A DNA stretch of 64,000 nt from Leptolinea sp964420995 (GCA_964420995.1 CAYQUX010000021.1:1-64000), one strand, 5' to 3'; positions 52,305 to 59,988 are shown, numbered from the stretch's first letter. Program-made: numbers and translations. The notes: a model not told the origin generated them from the sequence alone.

Positions 52305-53115
52305 GTCACACATTGCCGGCTTCGACAGGTTTGTCCGCCGCCCCGCTCCGCTCCCCCTGCTCCGCTCCCCGTGCCGCCAATATCGGTCCCCGAACCTGTC
52401 GAGGGGACGTGCCTGTAGATGAAAACCAAATCGTTTGCCATCTGTGTGCCGGCTTCGACAGGCTCAGCCGCCGGATATCCGCCCGCCCCGCTCCCCGAGC
52501 CGCCAATCTCGGTCCCCGTGCCTGTCGAGGGGACGTGCCTGTCAAGGGAACAAGCCCGCCGAAGAAAACCAAATCGTTTGCCATCTGTGTGCCGGCTTCG
52601 ACAGGCTCAGCCGCCGGTTCCGCCTCCCTCGTTCCCCGAGCTTGTCGAGGGGACGTGCCTGTCGAGGGGACGAGCATGCTTGTCGAGGGGACGTGCATGC
52701 CGATGGGACGTGCATGCCGATGGGACGTGCCTGTCGATGATAACCTAATCAGTTTTCCATCTGTGTGCCGGCTTCGACAGGCTCAGCTGCCGGTTCCGCC
52801 CCCCTCGCTCCCCATGCCGCCAATCTCGGTCCCCATGCCTGTCGAGGGGACGTGCCTGTCAAGGGAACAAGCCCGCCGATGAAAACCAAATCGCTTGCCA
52901 TCAGTGTGCCGGCTTCGACAGGCTCAGCCATCGCTCCCCGAGCCGCCACTATTCGCTCCCCGAGCCTGTCGAGGGGACGTGCCTGTCAAGGGAACAAGCC
53001 CGTTGATGAAAACCTAATCAGTTTGCCATCTGTGTGCCGGCTTCGATAGACTCAGCCGCCGGATGTCCGCTCGCCCCGCTCCCCGAGCCCTTCGACGGGC
53101 TCAGCCGTCGGGGGG
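52305..53115. repeat. GC-rich tandem repeat array, six units
   Basis: Six imperfect units, anchored by GCCGGCTTCGACAGG near 52316, 52448, 52590, 52767, 52906 and 53035, repeat every 130-180 bases. Each holds an inverted pair (TTCGACAGGCTCAG on one side, GAGCCTGTCGAGGGGACGTG on the other), a spacer AAGGGAACAAGCCCG, and ATCGTTTGCCATCTGTGTGCC. Long open frames exist on both strands only because stops are rare. The region is best read as amplified REP-like intergenic DNA of unknown function. Confidence 0.8.
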
Positions 53116-53360
53116 CAGTTATCACTTTCTTTTTATGCCATTCAGTTATTGAATGTGTTAAACACTCCATCATCTACTTTTGCTAGGAGTGCATATAACC
53201 CACCTGATGTACGTTTACCCCATCAATACCCTGCGTGGCATTATCTGGTTTACAAACCATGAGATATTTCCAATAATTGGTGCATATTAGCATTGCAAGA
53301 TGCTCCACTTCGTTCAGCATGACGGGCAAAGACACAAAAATAATTCTTGTAATTTATTTA
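53116..53360. other. Intergenic spacer with a half REP-like element
   Basis: No gene seen. Near 53300-53330 a stretch with CACTTCGTTCAGCATGACGG resembles one arm of the inverted repeat between rpsJ and rplC. Confidence 0.45.
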
Positions 53361-53984
53361 TTACCCCACCCCCATCTCCCTCAACTCCCTGACAGCCGAC
53401 TCCCGGTCCTTGAACCACACCGTCTTTAGCCCCGCCACCCGGGCGCCCTCAATGTTCCTGATGAAGTCATCCACAAACACGGCTTCATCCGCCTTCACCC
53501 CAAGCCGCTCGAGTATCAGGTGGAAGATGCGCGCGTCCGGCTTGCGCAGATGCACTTCGCAGGAGAAGATGGTCTCATCAAAAGCCGTCAGGAAAGTGTA
53601 GCCCCGCTGCACGGTCATCTCGCGGGTGCCCTGCCAGGCGTTGCTCAGCAGGCCGGTCTTGTAGCGCGGCCGCAGCCCGCGGATGAATGTTTCCAGTTCC
53701 GCGTCCACCGCGTCGCCTTCCCAGTAGGCGCGCTGGAACTCGTCCAGCTCACTTTCAGGGAAGCGCAACAACCGCGCGATGTTCTTCCAATGCTGTTCGC
53801 GGGTGAATTCACCCAGTTCCGCCCGTACCGATTCCGCTGACTGGAAAACGACATTCTCCAGTTCTTTGCGTGAAAGGTCGAATTTCGCCGCCAGTTGCGT
53901 GCGTGAAGTCAGCTCATCCGTGCGCAGAATGACCCCGCCCATGTCAAAGATCACCGCTTTTATGTCAGGCTTTTTATTTTCCAT
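53361..53984 (-). CDS. HAD family hydrolase, DxGG subtype
   Basis: A 207-residue HAD-superfamily protein of the YihX/epoxide-hydrolase-like group. Motif I is VIFDMGGVI, so the second catalytic aspartate is replaced by glycine as usual in this branch. Motif II is LLSNAW, motif III is HLRKPDARIF and motif IV is FVDDFIRNIEGA. Sugar-phosphate phosphatase or dehalogenase-like chemistry is possible. The gene starts right after a -10 box and has no ribosome binding site. Confidence 0.87.
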   Translation of the reverse strand: MENKKPDIKAVIFDMGGVILRTDELTSRTQLAAKFDLSRKELENVVFQSAESVRAELGEFTREQHWKNIARLLRFPESELDEFQRAYWEGDAVDAELETFIRGLRPRYKTGLLSNAWQGTREMTVQRGYTFLTAFDETIFSCEVHLRKPDARIFHLILERLGVKADEAVFVDDFIRNIEGARVAGLKTVWFKDRESAVRELREMGVG

Positions 53985-53990
53985 ACAGGA

Positions 53991-53996
53991 ATTGTA
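53991..53996 (-). promoter_or_regulatory. -10 box directly before the HAD gene (leaderless candidate)
   Basis: On the minus strand TACAAT ends six bases before the ATG at 53984, and there is no ribosome binding site. This is the same arrangement as before rsgA and the GH13 gene. Confidence 0.4.
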
Positions 53997-54050
53997 TCAA
54001 ATTGGCGCGGCAATTATTTATCTGTCATTAGGAGGAGGGCATTAGCCCGA

Positions 54051-54086
54051 CGCGGCAATCTTCCACATGAGTCGAAGATTGCCGCG
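54051..54086. repeat. Hairpin element with 13-bp arms
   Basis: CGCGGCAATCTTC and GAAGATTGCCGCG form a perfect inverted repeat with a ten-base loop. It lies after the acetyltransferase genes, where it may act as a terminator although no T-run follows. It also resembles dispersed 'GATTGCCGCG' intergenic elements, and CGCAATGACA follows it. Confidence 0.55.
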
Positions 54087-54121
54087 CCTTTGCGAGGCTC
54101 GCAATGACAGGGTTATTGTTA

Positions 54122-54676
54122 TTAATCTTCCGGGCAGTGGTCCTTCCACTCGCTGCGCAGAATGCCCATCAAGACAAGGTCAAAGCGCCTGCCCTCGCGT
54201 TCCAGGAATTGCGGTTCCACGCCTTCCCGCACAAAGCCGGCTTTCTCGTACGAACGTATGGCGCGCGGATTGTAGTCGAACACCGAAAGCGATACACGGT
54301 GCAGATTCAACTGGCAAAAGGCGTAACACAGCAGCACGTTCATGGCGTCTGTGCCGTAGCCTTTTCCCCAGCAGTCCCGCTCACCAATACCGATGCCCAC
54401 CCAGGCATCCCCCGAGATCCAGTTGATCCCGTCCAGCCCGATGAACCCGATGGGCTTTTCGGGTTCCTCTTTACGAAAGATGCTGAACTGTAAAAAGTCA
54501 TCCAGATGTTTTTCCAGCCAGTCCTTTGTCATTTTCTTGGGCCAGAGGGTCATGGGGTCCGAATCCAACAGACGCATGAACTGGCTGTCTTTCATCCAGG
54601 CATTGTAAAGGTCGGCATCCCGCTCCGGGTCGGTGATCTTCAGCACGGTCATTTTTCCCTGAAGGCAGTCATCCAT
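54122..54676 (-). CDS. GNAT family N-acetyltransferase, RimJ/RimL-like
   Basis: A 184-residue GNAT protein. The acetyl-CoA binding region reads VGIGIGERDCWGKGYGTDAM around residues 105-124 (the R/Q-x-x-G-x-G/A type), and YEKAGFVREGVEPQFLEREG closes the fold as in RimJ/RimL enzymes. The substrate may be a protein N-terminus, an amino acid or an antibiotic. A later ATG at 54652 with a good AGGG is also possible. It starts five bases after the neighbouring acetyltransferase ends, so the two form an operon. Confidence 0.87.
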   Translation of the reverse strand: MDDCLQGKMTVLKITDPERDADLYNAWMKDSQFMRLLDSDPMTLWPKKMTKDWLEKHLDDFLQFSIFRKEEPEKPIGFIGLDGINWISGDAWVGIGIGERDCWGKGYGTDAMNVLLCYAFCQLNLHRVSLSVFDYNPRAIRSYEKAGFVREGVEPQFLEREGRRFDLVLMGILRSEWKDHCPED

Positions 54677-54681
54677 GGCGC

Positions 54682-55251
54682 CTACCCGGCCTTTCTCTGC
54701 ACCCAGTCGGGGCGCAGCAGGCTGAAATCCAGCTCTGCCCAGTAGCGGCCGTAGTAAAAGAACACCTCACGGCGCCGGGCGGAGAGCTGCATGCCAGCAT
54801 CTTCCACCGCTTCGACCATGGCGTGGCAGAATTGTGGTACCCGGATCACCGCCAGGTGGACGTTCAACTCGTCGAACATATAGCCCAGCGCCAGCCTGAA
54901 GGCCTCCGCGCCCCAGTTCTGCAGGTCAGCGGTATCGCCAAAGCCGATATGGAAATGCAGCACGCGATTCGACCATTCCACATGCGGGATGGCGAACACG
55001 CCGGCCAGGCGGTTGTCGGTGTTGCCCCTGATCCCAAAGTAGAATTCGCGCCGGTGATCGTCCGAATCCTTCAGGCGGGTTTCATAGTGTTTCTTCAATT
55101 CCGCCGCGGTCCAGCCGCGCGGTTTGTCAAATTCCATCAGCAGGCGGTAGCATGGATCCTGCGTCCAGGCGGCTTCGACCCCCGCGTCAACATCGGGGTC
55201 GATCTCAGCCAGATGAACATACTTTCCCGCCAATAAATCCTGTTCAAACAT
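54682..55251 (-). CDS. GNAT family N-acetyltransferase
   Basis: A 189-residue GNAT-fold protein related in layout to its neighbour: N-terminal KYVHLAEIDPDVDAGVEAAW, a central RVLHFHIGFGDTADLQNWGA with GAEAFRLALGYMFDELNVHL, and AGMQLSARRREVFFYYGRYW at the end. The acetyl-CoA loop is less canonical than in the neighbour. The ATG at 55251 has GAGGAAGA in front; the longer frame to 55311 runs into the upstream terminator hairpin and is rejected. Substrate unknown. Confidence 0.83.
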   Translation of the reverse strand: MFEQDLLAGKYVHLAEIDPDVDAGVEAAWTQDPCYRLLMEFDKPRGWTAAELKKHYETRLKDSDDHRREFYFGIRGNTDNRLAGVFAIPHVEWSNRVLHFHIGFGDTADLQNWGAEAFRLALGYMFDELNVHLAVIRVPQFCHAMVEAVEDAGMQLSARRREVFFYYGRYWAELDFSLLRPDWVQRKAG

Positions 55252-55308
55252 TCTTCCTCGCTCAGTGAAAACCAGTCCGGTTATGCACAGCCCGGGGTAG
55301 AAACAAAT

Positions 55309-55338
55309 CACCGCGGGCCAATGATCGCGCCCGCGGTG
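55309..55338 (-). terminator. Terminator or attenuator hairpin before the acetyltransferase operon
   Basis: CACCGCGGGC and GCCCGCGGTG form a perfect ten-pair stem with a ten-base loop. On the minus strand it is followed by ATTTGTTTCT, a T-rich tail. It lies 32 bases after the 21-codon reading frame and about 57 bases before the first acetyltransferase start, the position of a transcription attenuator. Confidence 0.65.
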
Positions 55339-55370
55339 GGTAATGGTGTTTCAAGGTTAAAAAGGCGCCA

Positions 55371-55436
55371 TCAATCGACAGTTCGCATCCCAACGGATGG
55401 GACGCTGTTGAGTTTTTCTCCCTGTAATCTGCTCAT
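55371..55436 (-). CDS. Small peptide, 21 residues, candidate leader peptide
   Basis: A short frame starting MSRLQGEKLNSVPS and ending GMRTVD. It has an AGGAG ribosome binding site nine bases before the ATG and a strong promoter 35-65 bases upstream, and a GC-rich terminator follows. That full set of signals in 200 bases makes it more credible than its length suggests. I do not recognise the peptide. It could be a leader peptide whose translation controls readthrough into the two acetyltransferase genes, or a free-standing peptide or small RNA. Confidence 0.5.
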   Translation of the reverse strand: MSRLQGEKLNSVPSVGMRTVD

Positions 55437-55472
55437 ATTTCCATACTCCTGTCTGAGTGGTTTGCTAAGGTT

Positions 55473-55502
55473 ATTTTAATGCAGGGAATCTATCCGCGTC
55501 AA
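55473..55502 (-). promoter_or_regulatory. Sigma-70 promoter of the small-peptide unit
   Basis: On the minus strand TTGACG (55497-55502) and TAAAAT (55473-55478) are separated by 18 bases. Each box differs from consensus at one position. Transcription would begin near 55466, leaving a leader of about 30 bases. Confidence 0.65.
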
Positions 55503-55585
55503 GTATGGATTTTTTAATTGATAAATGCGGATGGCACTGCCGGGGTGATCGACTGGAAACCAGGTCAGGGTGTCGGCGGTATCTG

Positions 55586-56035
55586 TCAGCGTGTGCACTG
55601 TGATTCTGTTCTAAATATAATGTAAGAAGGTATTTGTAGGAACAAAAAATTTAAAAAAGAGATAATCATGGAATATATTGACGAAAATTGTGGAATATTA
55701 TTTTTATCGAAACGGAAAGCTTCATTTATCGAAAAAAACCCAACTAACCCACTACATATACTCAATAGTATAAGAAATATTAACTTCCACCCAAACCCAA
55801 AATTTTTTCTTAATAAATAACCTGAAATGAAACCTAAACCCGCAAAAGTTGAACAATAGAACAATAAAGTCAATACTGAATAAGTAATAATAAAAAGGAT
55901 CACGAACCTAATATCGAACCCTTCCCGCCTTAAGGAGATAAAAATGTCGTATGTGGTGAATCCACTTGTAATAATTCCAGAAAGAATGCCAGAAAAAGCA
56001 CAATAATGAATTGGAGAAATTATAAATTTCTTCAT
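55586..56035 (-). CDS. Hypothetical membrane protein, four predicted segments
   Basis: A 149-residue protein I do not recognise, with four hydrophobic segments (residues about 8-28, 44-73, 82-102 and 120-140). It starts MKKFIISPIHYCAFSGILSG with a strong GAGAGGTGAG ribosome binding site. The coding sequence is AT-rich compared with the housekeeping genes, suggesting foreign origin. It is the last minus-strand gene of the repeat-separated series and lies just beyond repeat copy A. Confidence 0.7.
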   Translation of the reverse strand: MKKFIISPIHYCAFSGILSGIITSGFTTYDIFISLRREGFDIRFVILFIITYSVLTLLFYCSTFAGLGFISGYLLRKNFGFGWKLIFLILLSICSGLVGFFSINEAFRFDKNNIPQFSSIYSMIISFLNFLFLQIPSYIIFRTESQCTR

Positions 56036-56225
56036 AAACTCACCTCTCTACTTGCATGAAATGGGATTTGCATAAATACTGTTAAGTAATCATGAGGGAG
56101 CATAGTTTTTTGTATCAAAATTTCCTTGAAGAACTGCTCTTCCGAATTCATCACCTTTTCTTAATAATTAAAAATCCATAACACTATTTCCAGCGGGCAG
56201 CATGCGCCCGCGCTTAAGCGCATCA

Positions 56226-56425
56226 CAACATCATTCTCCGTGTTCATAATCCCTCAACGTCAATTCCGCCGTTCCGCCCCGTCCTTTCGGGTTCTCTCAT
56301 TCCGGTGAAAAAAGCAAGTCACAGCATGGCTGGCTGGAAAACAGGGGAAGCCGACTGAAAAAATATGTCCCGCCTGGTTCTTTTTCCCTGCGATGATCTG
56401 GCATGGTTAATTGTATACCTGGCTG
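56226..56425 (-). repeat. Dispersed repeat, copy A
   Basis: A full copy of the repeat of about 200 bp found five times in this region. The conserved core runs from GTCAATTCCGCCGTTCCGCC through CTTTCGGGTTCTCTCATTCC, GTGAAAAAAGCAAGTCACAG and AAAACAGGGGAAGCC to CCCTGCGATGATCTGGCATG. It lies downstream of the minus-strand gene 56491-56847. Unlike copies B-D it does not end in the GGTGGGATC hairpin but continues as CTGGCTGGCAGGCC. Confidence 0.85.
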
Positions 56426-56490
56426 GCAGGCCGTTTGATCCAAATTTTCTCAAGATTCAACCAATACCTCTTGATTTTAAAAGACAGCAC

Positions 56491-56847
56491 CTACCTATCT
56501 CTCTTGTTTTTCCAAATCTGCCCATAAAATTTACGTGCAATTAGATTCCGCCAAAGAGATCCCAAGAAGATAAAAATGCCGGGTATTAAGAAGAAAAGAA
56601 AGGAAACTAATAATCTATCAAATTTGAAAAAAGGATTTGATTCAATTATTGTTGCATATAAATAAATACCTCCGAAGAAAATCAATGAAATTGAAATTCC
56701 CCATAAAAACGAATTGATTATCATTTTTCGAAAATGTGAATAATTTTCAAGAGCTATATCCTGATATTTTGTATATGCAAAATAAAAAATCACAAATCCA
56801 AAAAATATAAGGAGACTAAATGTAAGTAAATAAAGAATTTTTATCAT
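56491..56847 (-). CDS. Hypothetical small membrane protein
   Basis: A 118-residue protein with three hydrophobic segments, starting MIKILYLLTFSLLIFFGFVI. I do not recognise it. The frame is open upstream to 56907, but those codons come from a palindrome and are not protein-like. The gene is AT-rich and stands alone between repeat copies A and B. The ribosome binding site is weak (GGGA). Confidence 0.65.
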   Translation of the reverse strand: MIKILYLLTFSLLIFFGFVIFYFAYTKYQDIALENYSHFRKMIINSFLWGISISLIFFGGIYLYATIIESNPFFKFDRLLVSFLFFLIPGIFIFLGSLWRNLIARKFYGQIWKNKRDR

Positions 56848-56868
56848 TCGTCCCAGCTTAGTCTGAGA

Positions 56869-56902
56869 GTTATGGTGGGATCGCCTTTGATCCCACCATA
56901 AC
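56869..56902. repeat. Palindrome GGTGGGATC type upstream of a small membrane protein gene
   Basis: GTTATGGTGGGATC and GATCCCACCATAAC form a perfect 14-bp inverted repeat with a six-base loop. The same GGTGGGATCAAA(N)GCGATCC motif ends repeat copies B, C and D. Here it sits in inverted orientation at the left edge of copy B, so copy B is flanked by inverted copies of it. Confidence 0.7.
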
Positions 56903-57120
56903 ATCATTCACCAAGTCCCTTATCCATCAACGGCATTTCCGTCTTTCCGCCCCATCCTTCCGGGTTCTTTCATACCGGTGAAAAAAGCAAGTCACAGCAT
57001 GGCTGGTTGAAAACAGGGGAAGCCGGTTGAAAAAATGTCCCGCCTGGTTCTTTTTCCCTGCGATGATCTGGCATGGTTAATTGTATACCCGGTATGTGGT
57101 GGGATCAAAAGCGATCCAAC
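56903..57120 (-). repeat. Dispersed repeat, copy B
   Basis: A full copy with the common core (CCGGTGAAAAAAGCAAGTCA, CTGCGATGATCTGGCATGG) ending in the GGTGGGATCAAAAGCGATCC hairpin. It lies 45 bases after the stop of the minus-strand propeller gene. On the opposite (plus) strand it contains a short frame (57035-57133) starting MSRLVLFPCDDLAWLIV that is shared by copies C and D. Confidence 0.85.
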
Positions 57121-57164
57121 CCTACCTGATTAATTTAACATGCGAGAATATTTGCATATTCACC

Positions 57165-58394
57165 CTACTCTTCAATCTTTGTTTTGTATAATCTTCCTCC
57201 AACCAACAACCAAAGGTTCTTTTTCCTATCTTCTTGCAATCCAGCTTTTTGTACATTTGTTACCCAACACCATTGATTCTTCTCGGGTTCTAGCCATGCC
57301 AATCCATTTTCTGAGGAAAACCATAGGCGATCATCAGAGGTCTCTAAGACAATTCTTGGATATAGCCATAGTGAATAATCATAATTTGGTCCTGACCACG
57401 ATTCATATGTTTCAAGAAAAATTGAAGGTTTAAAAATCTGATTCCAACCATGGTTTGCATTCATTACACCAGTATTTCCGGCCCAAAGACGATTTGAGCG
57501 GTCAATAAAAATTGAATAAAACAATGATTCAGATTCAAGTTCAATTCGAATATTTCTTTCAAATTTTTTTGTTTCAATAGAAAATCGAAAGAGTTCCAAA
57601 TCATTTATTGAGAAGACTTCCTGTAATGGTCTTAGAAAGTATATGTAATCATCTTGTGATATAGCCAGTCCATAATCAAATGGTAAATTGCGAATATCAT
57701 CCGGCATCGGAGCGATTTTTTGAAGAGAACCCTTATTTAATTCATATTGATAAATAAAACCCTGTGGTTGAATAATCCATAAAAAACCCTTTGGATTGAA
57801 AATAAATTTTCCCGAGGGGATGATGTCGCTTTCAGGTGAAAGCTCAAATACTCTTGTTATGCGATTCAATTTCAACATAAAATAATCATGGTTTTCCTTT
57901 GAATAATGAAGACCCCAGATATCACCATCATTTGTTTCAAACATATAAAGAAGAGTTAATTTATCAGTATTGCTTTTATATTCAATCCATTTATTTTCGA
58001 TTTCTCTATAAATCATTATTCTATTTTGAGGCTTAGAATTGGTGGTGGCATTTTCAAAAATATCTTCTTTTACCCAAATCTCAGCATGTTGATCTGTAAT
58101 TGTTACTAATAACAAATTTTTCGAAGTCAATATGTTCGCAGATTGTTCTGGAACAGTACTAACCAATCTCCACGGCTGTTGTGGCCATTTTGTTCCAATC
58201 CGGATTCTAGATTCTTGTTTATTATTGGTCGAATACGAAAAACCATAATCAATTTCGATGCATTGGTTTTTTATATCCCGATTACTTTGAACGGATGGGA
58301 AAGAGCCCACTTTTATAAATACATAAGCTTGTAAGACAAACGATAAAGTCATTAGTAGAAATGTGAAAATTTGAATCTTGCTTTGTTTATGCAT
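57165..58394 (-). CDS. Hypothetical membrane-anchored or secreted propeller-like protein
   Basis: A 409-residue protein with an N-terminal signal anchor (residues about 9-29). The rest is rich in aromatic beta-strand patterns such as DGDIWGLHYSKENHDYF, NPKGFLWIIQPQGFIYQYE, SQDDYIYFLRPLQEVFS, DRSNRLWAGNTGV and TSDDRLWFSSENGLAWLEPE. These resemble the repeated blades of ligand-sensor beta-propellers (Reg_prop-like). No kinase or output domain follows, so it is not a complete sensor. The ATG has GAGGG six bases upstream. AT-rich; I cannot assign a role. Confidence 0.7.
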   Translation of the reverse strand: MHKQSKIQIFTFLLMTLSFVLQAYVFIKVGSFPSVQSNRDIKNQCIEIDYGFSYSTNNKQESRIRIGTKWPQQPWRLVSTVPEQSANILTSKNLLLVTITDQHAEIWVKEDIFENATTNSKPQNRIMIYREIENKWIEYKSNTDKLTLLYMFETNDGDIWGLHYSKENHDYFMLKLNRITRVFELSPESDIIPSGKFIFNPKGFLWIIQPQGFIYQYELNKGSLQKIAPMPDDIRNLPFDYGLAISQDDYIYFLRPLQEVFSINDLELFRFSIETKKFERNIRIELESESLFYSIFIDRSNRLWAGNTGVMNANHGWNQIFKPSIFLETYESWSGPNYDYSLWLYPRIVLETSDDRLWFSSENGLAWLEPEKNQWCWVTNVQKAGLQEDRKKNLWLLVGGRLYKTKIEE

Positions 58395-58457
58395 GAAATT
58401 CCCTCTTTTTTAGAACCGGTATCCCGAAAGTGCGTTTGTTCTCACTATAAAATTTTT

Positions 58458-58672
58458 CTCTCCGTCCATTATCTATCAACATCATTTCCGCCGTTCCGCC
58501 ACATCCTTTCGGGTTCTTTCATACCGGTGAAAAAAGCAAGTCACGGCATGGCTGGCTGGAAAACAGGGGAAGCCGGCTGAAAAAATATGTCCCGCCTGGT
58601 TCTTTTTCCCTGCGATGATCTGGCATGGTTAATTGTATACCTGGTATGTGGTGGGATCAAACGCGATCCCAT
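58458..58672 (-). repeat. Dispersed repeat, copy C
   Basis: A full copy, with the left edge TCCGTCCATTATCTATCAAC shared with copy E and the right edge ending in the GGTGGGATCAAACGCGATCC hairpin 28 bases after the antitoxin stop. The plus strand again carries the short MSRLVLFPCDD frame (58587-58679). Confidence 0.85.
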
Positions 58673-58699
58673 ACTTTAGCTACGTTGTTACTTCATGTT

Positions 58700-59278
58700 T
58701 CATTCCCAAAATTTGTATTTTCCAACCAACAACCCTACTGCTTTTGGATACAATGCAATGAATCGATGCATTTCCCCCCGGTCCAACCCTTCCAACATCC
58801 ATTCTGATGGAATGGTATTCCGTTTCCCCAGGCTGTGAAGATACAACAAATCCAGCAGGGCTTTCTCAGGTGAGGCCAGATAGGTGCCCTGAACCAGGGT
58901 GTACCCCGTGTACAGGGATTCCTTTAACTGGCAATATTCACACTCCACCCCGGCCAGGGTCATTTTCTTTGAATGCCGGGTGGTGGCCAGGGTCAATCCG
59001 TACAGTCCCTGGTTGATGATTCCGTATTTGGCCAGCGCGCTTTCAAAACTGATGTAGCTCGGGTAATACAGGCGGGTGGCCAGCTTCTCCACATCCAGTG
59101 ATTCTGCTTTTAGCGTATAAATGCCGTGCGCTATGGTGATGAGCACACCGCTATCCACCATACGTTTGACAGACACCGGGAGGTTGGCATCATCAGGAAA
59201 CAATTTCCGCAGGTCATTCATCCGGAAAATTTCCAAATCATGGCCAGCGACGGCTTGAACCAGTTCATGCCTGTTCAT
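58700..59278 (-). CDS. abiEi: AbiEi-family type IV antitoxin / transcriptional regulator
   Basis: A 192-residue AbiEi-type protein. The N-terminal part is a winged helix (FRMNDLRKLFPDDANLPVSV, VLITIAHGIYTL) and the rest has the family pattern YYPSYISFESALAKYGIINQ, CEYCQLKESLYTGYTLVQGT and ASPEKALLDLLYLHSLGKR. AbiEi proteins neutralise the AbiEii nucleotidyltransferase toxin and repress their own promoter. Here the gene follows the toxin with an ATGA overlap, which reverses the commonly described antitoxin-first order. It is followed by repeat copy C. Confidence 0.9.
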   Translation of the reverse strand: MNRHELVQAVAGHDLEIFRMNDLRKLFPDDANLPVSVKRMVDSGVLITIAHGIYTLKAESLDVEKLATRLYYPSYISFESALAKYGIINQGLYGLTLATTRHSKKMTLAGVECEYCQLKESLYTGYTLVQGTYLASPEKALLDLLYLHSLGKRNTIPSEWMLEGLDRGEMHRFIALYPKAVGLLVGKYKFWE

Positions 59279-59949
59279 TTTGTAAACAACTCGATCACTT
59301 TACGTTGGTTCTGAGGGATGAAATGGAACAGACTGTCCATCAATTCCTTTTTGGAATATTTATATTCATCAGGGATGGTAAATTCCTTCCCTAATTTCTG
59401 ATGGATATACCAGGCATCAAACAGATCGCGCGGGTCGCGCCGTTCCGCGTTACGGATGATGTGCAGTTTATCCCGCAGGATGGATTCCAGCGTATACACT
59501 CGCGCGAGAACTGACAGGTTATTGAACGGACTTGAAACTAGATGTATAGTTTGATCAAAACCGGCAGCATTCTTATTGATCTCGATTTTCACACCAATAG
59601 GAACAGGCCGATACTCAACATGGAAAATAATCCGTGCGTAGAGGGTGTTCCTCTTGTCATAAATATCTTTAATCACAGCCCCGGGCGAGATGGTAATGAT
59701 CTTCTGCATTATTTGCTCAAATTCAGAAAACCGGATGGTATTCAATAAAGAAAAGTCCAGATCCTCGGAAAAACGAAAAGACCGATAAGCCAGGCGCAGG
59801 GCGGTACCGCCTTTGAAAACAAGTTCTTTTTCGAAAGGTGCGTTGAACAGAATATCCAGAAGAGTCATCTGAAAATGCTCTTTCAGGATATTGTCAATGA
59901 CGGTCTGGTTTTCAACCGCGAATTTTTGTGCCTGACTCTGTGTCAACAT
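59275..59949 (-). CDS. abiEii: AbiEii/AbiGii-family nucleotidyltransferase toxin
   Basis: A 224-residue nucleotidyltransferase-fold toxin. The active-site motif is LVFKGGTALRLAYR followed by RFSEDLDFSLL (GG...DxD), and DPRDLFDAWYIHQKLG is the downstream family motif. Such toxins modify tRNA or other nucleotide targets and serve in phage defence and plasmid stability. I choose the ATG at 59949 (MLTQSQAQKF) because the predicted transcription start falls near 59953; an ATG at 59958 lies before it. The coding start sits inside a 38-bp palindrome. Confidence 0.9.
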   Translation of the reverse strand: MLTQSQAQKFAVENQTVIDNILKEHFQMTLLDILFNAPFEKELVFKGGTALRLAYRSFRFSEDLDFSLLNTIRFSEFEQIMQKIITISPGAVIKDIYDKRNTLYARIIFHVEYRPVPIGVKIEINKNAAGFDQTIHLVSSPFNNLSVLARVYTLESILRDKLHIIRNAERRDPRDLFDAWYIHQKLGKEFTIPDEYKYSKKELMDSLFHFIPQNQRKVIELFTK

Positions 59950-59978
59950 AATATACATTAATGTATATTATGTTGACA
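59941..59978. promoter_or_regulatory. 38-bp perfect palindrome, operator of the AbiE module
   Basis: From TGTCAACATAATATACAT through a TA centre to ATGTATATTATGTTGACA every base is self-complementary (18-bp arms). It covers the -10 box, the transcription start and the toxin start codon. A second perfect site (TTGACAT, TG, ATGTCAA, 59973-59988) overlaps its right end and contains the -35 box. Binding by the antitoxin would shut off the operon. Confidence 0.75.
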
Positions 59979-59988
59979 TTGATGTCAA
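59960..59988 (-). promoter_or_regulatory. Promoter of the AbiE operon
   Basis: On the minus strand a perfect TTGACA (59983-59988) is followed after 17 bases by TACATT (59960-59965), four of six matches to the -10 consensus. Both boxes lie inside palindromes. The leader would be only a few bases, so the toxin may be translated from a nearly leaderless message. Confidence 0.6.

Noticed and set aside
52244..53049. Long open frames on both strands through the tandem array (for example 212 and 130 codons)
   Set aside because: They simply read the GC-rich repeat, occur on both strands and several frames, lack ribosome binding sites and have no protein-like composition.
52305..53115. Possible CRISPR array
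   Set aside because: Units are of unequal length, no short identical repeats alternate with unique spacers, and no cas gene is nearby.
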